The notes under the pieces: generated by a model
Databases searched by the model: none
What the model saw: the letters and a program-made list of their open reading frames with translations, nothing else
What the model was told of the DNA's origin: nothing
Translations under genes and position numbers: made by a program
Part shown: positions 33,147 to 44,366 of the stretch, piece after piece
How the letters are laid out: every line of letters starts with the position of its first letter
Position numbering within the stretch: the stretch's first letter is position 1
Assembly (NCBI GenBank): GCA_021818025.1
Contig: JAKAFH010000005.1
Span: forward strand, 1-44,366
DNA: 44,366 nucleotides
Origin: Actinomycetes bacterium
Lineage (GTDB): Bacteria; Actinomycetota; Acidimicrobiia; Acidimicrobiales; RAAP-2
Reading direction: 5' to 3'

Positions 33147-33863
33147 ATGAGCAAGATTCGTCCCGAGAAGGTCGCCACCGTCGACGAGGTCTCCTCGCGT
33201 GTCGCGTCGACCACGACGGCCGTGGTCACCGAGTACCGCGGCCTGACCGTCGCGCAGATCTCGACCCTGCGCCGCAGCCTGCGCGCGCTCGGCGCCGACT
33301 ACAAGGTCTTCAAGAACACCCTCGTGCGCCGCGCGATCCTGGGCACCCCCGTCGAGCCGATGGGCGCCTTCCTCGAGGGCCCCACCGCCATCGCCTTCGT
33401 CGACGGCGACGTCTCGGCGGTCGCCAAGGCCCTGCGCGACTTCACCAAGGGCGCGCCCGCGCTGGTGGTGAAGGGCGGCGTGCTCGACGGCCACGCCCTC
33501 TCCGCCAAGGACCTGACGGCCCTCGCGGACCTGCCGAGCCGCGACGTGCTGCTCGCCCAGTTGGCGGGACTGCTCGCCTCGCCGATGCGCACCATGGCCG
33601 GCCTCATCAAGGCCGTCCCGCAGAACCTCGCCTACGGCCTCGCGGCCCTCATCGACGCCAAGGGTGGCTCCGCCACCGCGTCGGTCGAGTCGCCGGCCAC
33701 CGAGACTCCGGCCGGGGTCGAGGACGCCGCACCCGCGGCGAGCGACGACGCCGCGGCACCCGTCGCGGAGGTCGCGGAGGAGGCGGCGGCTAGCGCCGAC
33801 GCCGAGCCCGAAACCCCCGAGGCGCCCGCAGTGGACGCCGCGAACGAAGAACCGGCCGAATAA
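33147..33863 (+). CDS. rplJ: 50S ribosomal protein L10
   Basis: A 238-residue L10 that carries L7/L12 dimers on the ribosome. The core has VVTEYRGLTVAQISTLRRSLR, YKVFKNTLVRRA and the C-terminal helix with LAYGLAALIDAK. After about residue 175 it has a 60-residue Ala/Glu/Pro-rich acidic tail not part of the usual 165-175 residue core. The ATG at 33147 is preferred to an upstream in-frame codon because it has an AGAGGAG site and the correct MSKIRPEKV start. rplL follows after 32 bases. Confidence 0.96.
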   Translation: MSKIRPEKVATVDEVSSRVASTTTAVVTEYRGLTVAQISTLRRSLRALGADYKVFKNTLVRRAILGTPVEPMGAFLEGPTAIAFVDGDVSAVAKALRDFTKGAPALVVKGGVLDGHALSAKDLTALADLPSRDVLLAQLAGLLASPMRTMAGLIKAVPQNLAYGLAALIDAKGGSATASVESPATETPAGVEDAAPAASDDAAAPVAEVAEEAAASADAEPETPEAPAVDAANEEPAE

Positions 33864-33895
33864 CAACCACGACGAAGTAGAGAGAAGGAGACATC

Positions 33896-34288
33896 ATGGC
33901 TGCAACCCTGACCAAGGAGCAGATCCTCGACGGAATCGCCGGGCTCACGGTGATCGAGCTGAGCGAGCTGCTGAAGGAATTCGAAGAGAAGTTCGGCGTC
34001 ACCGCCGCGGCGCCCGTTGCGGTCGCCGCGCCGGCTGCGGCCGGCGGCGGCGCGGCTGACGAGGCCGCCGAGGAGAAGAGCGACTTCGACGTCATCCTCG
34101 TGAGCGGTGGCGAGAAGAAGATTCAGGTCATCAAGGAAGTCCGCTCGCTGACCAACCTCGGCCTCAAGGAAGCCAAGGACCTCGTGGACGGCGCCCCCAA
34201 GCCCGTCCTGGAGAAGGTCTCCAAGGCCGACGCGGAGAAGGCCAAGGCTGCCCTCGAGGGCGCCGGCGCCACCGTCGAACTCAAGTAA
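33896..34288 (+). CDS. rplL: 50S ribosomal protein L7/L12
   Basis: A 130-residue L7/L12. It has the N-terminal dimer helices, an Ala/Gly-rich hinge (about 37-53) and the C-terminal domain [21 protein letters not shown], then [17 protein letters not shown]. It recruits translation GTPases. An AGAAGGAG site precedes the ATG. A long hairpin follows. Confidence 0.98.
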   Translation: MAATLTKEQILDGIAGLTVIELSELLKEFEEKFGVTAAAPVAVAAPAAAGGGAADEAAEEKSDFDVILVSGGEKKIQVIKEVRSLTNLGLKEAKDLVDGAPKPVLEKVSKADAEKAKAALEGAGATVELK

Positions 34289-34300
34289 TCAGGGGATTTA

Positions 34301-34341
34301 CGACGCGAGCCCGGCCGATTCGTTCGGCCGGGCTCGCGTCG
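34301..34341. terminator. Terminator/attenuator between rplL and rpoB
   Basis: CGACGCGAGCCCGGCCGA (34301-34318) and its exact complement (34324-34341) make an 18-base perfect stem with a TTCGT loop, 12 bases after the rplL stop. There is no T-run. It likely reduces read-through so that rpoBC is set mainly by its own promoter. Confidence 0.75.
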
Positions 34342-34353
34342 CTCCCGCGGTAC

Positions 34354-34382
34354 TTGACCGCGCGAGCGAAGTTGCCTATCGT
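34354..34382 (+). promoter_or_regulatory. rpoB promoter (TTGACC / TATCGT)
   Basis: TTGACC (34354-34359) and TATCGT (34377-34382) are separated by the ideal 17 bases. Initiation near 34389 gives a leader of about 175 bases before the TTG start of rpoB. The promoter sits right after the rplL hairpin. The leader holds a small GGCCGC/GCGGCC hairpin (34383-34403) near the start site. Confidence 0.75.
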
Positions 34383-34563
34383 GGCCGCAACCGCCTAGCG
34401 GCCGCGTACCCTCCTGGGGGCGCTACTTGCGCGTCGCCCGCTCCAGGGACTAGAGTCGAAAGACCGTGCCCCTGCGTCTCTCTTCGTCGTCCCCTGTTGT
34501 CGTCGTCGCTGCTGCGCGCGCACGCTGCCTGGTTCACCCACCCACGACACGGAGGATTGACCG

Positions 34564-42269
<7,706 letters not shown>

Positions 42270-42274
42270 GCGGT

Positions 42275-42304
42275 TTGCCGACGACGCCCCCCGTGTCGTA
42301 GAAT
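42275..42304 (+). promoter_or_regulatory. str operon promoter (TTGCCG / TAGAAT)
   Basis: TTGCCG (42275-42280) and TAGAAT (42299-42304) with an 18-base spacer lie in the 100-base gap after rpoC. Initiation near 42311 gives a 60-base leader before rpsL. Confidence 0.65.
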
Positions 42305-42369
42305 TGACAGTCCGCGTGCTGACGTTGTCTGCACGCCCCGAAGCGAAGTACATCGAGAAGAGGTTTCGC

Positions 42370-42741
42370 GTGCCCACCATCGCGCAACTGGTCCGCAAGG
42401 GCCGGCAGGACAAAGTATCCAAGACCAAGACGCCAGCGCTGAAGGGCGCGCCCCAGCGTCGCGGCGTGTGCACCCGCGTGCACACGGTCACGCCTAAGAA
42501 GCCGAACTCGGCGTTGCGCAAGGTGGCTCGTGTCCGTCTCACCTCGGGGGTCGAGGTCACGGCCTACATCCCCGGCGTCGGCCACAACCTCCAGGAGCAC
42601 TCGATCGTGCTCGTGCGCGGCGGTCGTGTGAAGGACCTCCCGGGTGTGCGCTACAAGATCATCCGCGGCGCCCTGGACACCTCGGGCGTGCGCGACCGCA
42701 AGCAGGCCCGTAGCCGCTACGGCGCCAAGAAGGAGAGCTGA
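42370..42741 (+). CDS. rpsL: 30S ribosomal protein S12
   Basis: A 123-residue S12 beginning with GTG (M)[11 protein letters not shown] and containing [11 protein letters not shown] and GHNLQEHS. Lys43 and Lys88, where changes give streptomycin resistance in other species, are unchanged. The longer ORF upstream is rejected because GAGAAGAGG precedes this GTG and the family begins here. The rpsG ATG overlaps its stop by one base. Confidence 0.97.
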   Translation: MPTIAQLVRKGRQDKVSKTKTPALKGAPQRRGVCTRVHTVTPKKPNSALRKVARVRLTSGVEVTAYIPGVGHNLQEHSIVLVRGGRVKDLPGVRYKIIRGALDTSGVRDRKQARSRYGAKKES

Positions 42742-43211
42742 TGCCTCGCAAAGGACCCGCGGAGCGCCGTGAACTGGTGCCGGACCCGATCTACAAGTCG
42801 GTCCTGGTCACCCAGGTGACCAACAAGATCCTGGAGCGCGGCAAGCGCACCATCGCCGAGCGCATCGTCTACAGCGCCCTCGAGACCGTCGAGCAGAAGG
42901 CCGGCGGGGACCCCGTCGCGACCCTGAAGCGGGCCCTGGAGAACGTGCGCCCCGAGCTCGAGGTGCGCAGCCGGCGCGTCGGCGGCACGACCTACCAGGT
43001 CCCCGTCGAGGTTCGCCCGCGCCGCGCGACGACCCTCGCCATCCGCTGGCTGACCGACTTCGCCAAGAAGCGCCGTGAGAAGACCATGGCCGAGCGCCTG
43101 GCCAACGAGATCATCGACGCCGCCAACGGCGTCGGCGCGGCCGTCAAGCGCCGCGAGGACATGGCCAAGATGGCCGAGTCCAACAAGGCCTTCGCGCACT
43201 ACCGCTGGTAA
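42741..43211 (+). CDS. rpsG: 30S ribosomal protein S7
   Basis: A 156-residue S7 with the normal start [18 protein letters not shown] and [20 protein letters not shown]. It ends in [21 protein letters not shown]. It nucleates the 30S head and often regulates this operon. AGGAG precedes the ATG, which overlaps the rpsL stop. Confidence 0.98.
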   Translation: MPRKGPAERRELVPDPIYKSVLVTQVTNKILERGKRTIAERIVYSALETVEQKAGGDPVATLKRALENVRPELEVRSRRVGGTTYQVPVEVRPRRATTLAIRWLTDFAKKRREKTMAERLANEIIDAANGVGAAVKRREDMAKMAESNKAFAHYRW

Positions 43212-43233
43212 CGAGAGAGAAAACCCGATCACT

Positions 43234-44366
43234 ATGACCGCACGTGAAATCCCCCTGGACAAGGTCCGCAACATCGGCATCATGGCGCACATCGACGCCG
43301 GTAAGACCACGACGACCGAGCGCATCCTGTTCTACACGGGCAAGAACTACAAGATCGGCGAGGTCCACGAGGGCGCGGCGACCATGGACTGGATGGTCCA
43401 GGAGCAAGAGCGCGGCATCACCATCACCTCGGCCGCGACCACGTGCCACTGGAACGGTCACCGGATCAACATCATCGACACCCCCGGCCACGTCGACTTC
43501 ACGGTCGAGGTCGAGCGCTCGCTGCGCGTGCTCGACGGCGCCGTCGCGGTCTTTGACGCGGTGGCGGGCGTCGAGCCCCAGACCGAGACGGTCTGGCGCC
43601 AGGCCAACAAGTACCACGTGCCACGCATCTGCTTCGTGAACAAGATGGACCGCATCGGCGCGGACTTCTTCCGCTGCGTCGACATGATCGCCGACCGCCT
43701 GGACTGCGTGCCCGCGGTCATCCAGCTGCCCATCGGCGCCGAGTCGAACTACGAGGGCATCGTCGACCTGACGACGATGAAGGCCCTGGTCTGGCGCGAC
43801 GAGGACCGCGGTGAGAACTACGACGAGGTCGAGATCCCCGAGGCGCTGCGCGCCCAGGCCGAGCAGTACCACACGGCGCTGCTGGACGTGCTGACGACCT
43901 TTGACGACGAGCTCATGGAGAAGGTGCTCGGCGAGGAGGAGATCACCCCCGCCGACATCCGCCGCGCGCTTCGCGTGGGCACCCTCGAGAACCACTGCGT
44001 GCCGATCCTCAATGGCACCGCCTTCAAGAACAAGGGCGTCCAGCCCATGCTCGACGCGGTCGTGGACTACCTGCCCTCGCCGGTGGACCTGCCCCCGACC
44101 CAGGGGACCAAGCCCGGCAAGGACGAGGTCGTCGAGCGCAAGCCGAGCGACGACGAGCCCTTCTCGGCGCTGGCCTTCAAGATCATGACCGACCCCTACG
44201 TGGGCAAGCTGACCTACCTGCGCGTCTACTCGGGCACCCTCGAGAAGGGCGAGACGGTCGTCAACACCACCAAGGGCATGAAGAAGGAGCGTCTCGGACG
44301 CCTGCTCTTGATGCACGCGAACAACCGCGAGGACCTCGACACCATCCGCACCGGCGACATCGTCGC
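43234..44366 (+). CDS. fusA: Elongation factor G (3' end outside the window)
   Basis: The first 377 codons of EF-G, the GTPase that drives translocation. G1 AHIDAGKT is at 18-25; [16 protein letters not shown] and NKMD follow in order. The switch and effector regions are intact, and domain II begins near [15 protein letters not shown]. The frame stays open to the last base, so the gene continues beyond the window. The ATG at 43234 is 22 bases after the rpsG stop with a GAGAGAG stretch upstream. Confidence 0.97.
   Translation, partial: MTAREIPLDKVRNIGIMAHIDAGKTTTTERILFYTGKNYKIGEVHEGAATMDWMVQEQERGITITSAATTCHWNGHRINIIDTPGHVDFTVEVERSLRVLDGAVAVFDAVAGVEPQTETVWRQANKYHVPRICFVNKMDRIGADFFRCVDMIADRLDCVPAVIQLPIGAESNYEGIVDLTTMKALVWRDEDRGENYDEVEIPEALRAQAEQYHTALLDVLTTFDDELMEKVLGEEEITPADIRRALRVGTLENHCVPILNGTAFKNKGVQPMLDAVVDYLPSPVDLPPTQGTKPGKDEVVERKPSDDEPFSALAFKIMTDPYVGKLTYLRVYSGTLEKGETVVNTTKGMKKERLGRLLLMHANNREDLDTIRTGDIV

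Overview
The window is a dense, very GC-rich stretch of chromosome from a high-GC Gram-positive bacterium (Actinomycetota). Supporting signs are an actinobacterial-type RpoB start, an acyl-CoA carboxylase epsilon subunit, an MptB-like mannosyltransferase, an aspartokinase with an internal start for its regulatory subunit, and many start codons sitting 5-8 bases after a TANNNT -10 hexamer (probable leaderless mRNAs). The class Acidimicrobiia is a plausible home, but this is inference. No CRISPR array, insertion sequence, prophage or rRNA gene was seen.

Layout. 1-1564: end of dnaX, recR and a SixA-like phosphatase. 1566-4919 (minus): response regulator, sensor kinase and thiolase. 5107-9990: an unusual redox locus. 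A repeat-rich AT island with promoter and palindromes drives a NosR/NapH-like membrane iron-sulfur protein and a three-part ferredoxin / GltD-like / flavodoxin-like fusion. A convergent Rrf2 regulator fused to an SRPBCC-like domain follows. 10402-16787: ethylmalonyl-CoA pathway genes: crotonyl-CoA carboxylase/reductase, epimerase, carboxylase beta and epsilon subunits, ethylmalonyl-CoA mutase and 3-hydroxyacyl-CoA dehydrogenase. 16832-30208: housekeeping and hypothetical genes (S51-like protein, two peptidyl-prolyl isomerases, aspartokinase, Asd, PhoU-like, RmuC, citrate synthase, DinB-like, TesB, GtrA, YajQ, tRNA-Tyr, MptB-like, GNAT). 30291-44366: the conserved translation/transcription block tRNA-Thr, tRNA-Met, rpmG, tRNA-Trp, secE, nusG, rplK, rplA, rplJ, rplL, rpoB, rpoC, rpsL, rpsG, fusA (cut by the window end).

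How the genes fit together. Thiolase, dehydrogenase, Ccr, epimerase, Ecm and the propionyl-CoA-type carboxylase can carry acetyl-CoA through acetoacetyl-, hydroxybutyryl-, ethylmalonyl- and methylsuccinyl-CoA and reclaim propionyl-CoA. Citrate synthase lies further on. Crotonase, methylsuccinyl-CoA dehydrogenase, mesaconyl-CoA hydratase, the lyase and the biotin-carrying alpha subunit are not in the window. The redox locus is the best candidate for an undescribed system: a membrane Fe-S protein appears paired with a soluble flavoprotein, next to an Fe-S-type regulator and divergent from a two-component system. Genome organisation is very compact: convergent genes often end within zero to one base of each other or share a CTAG double stop.
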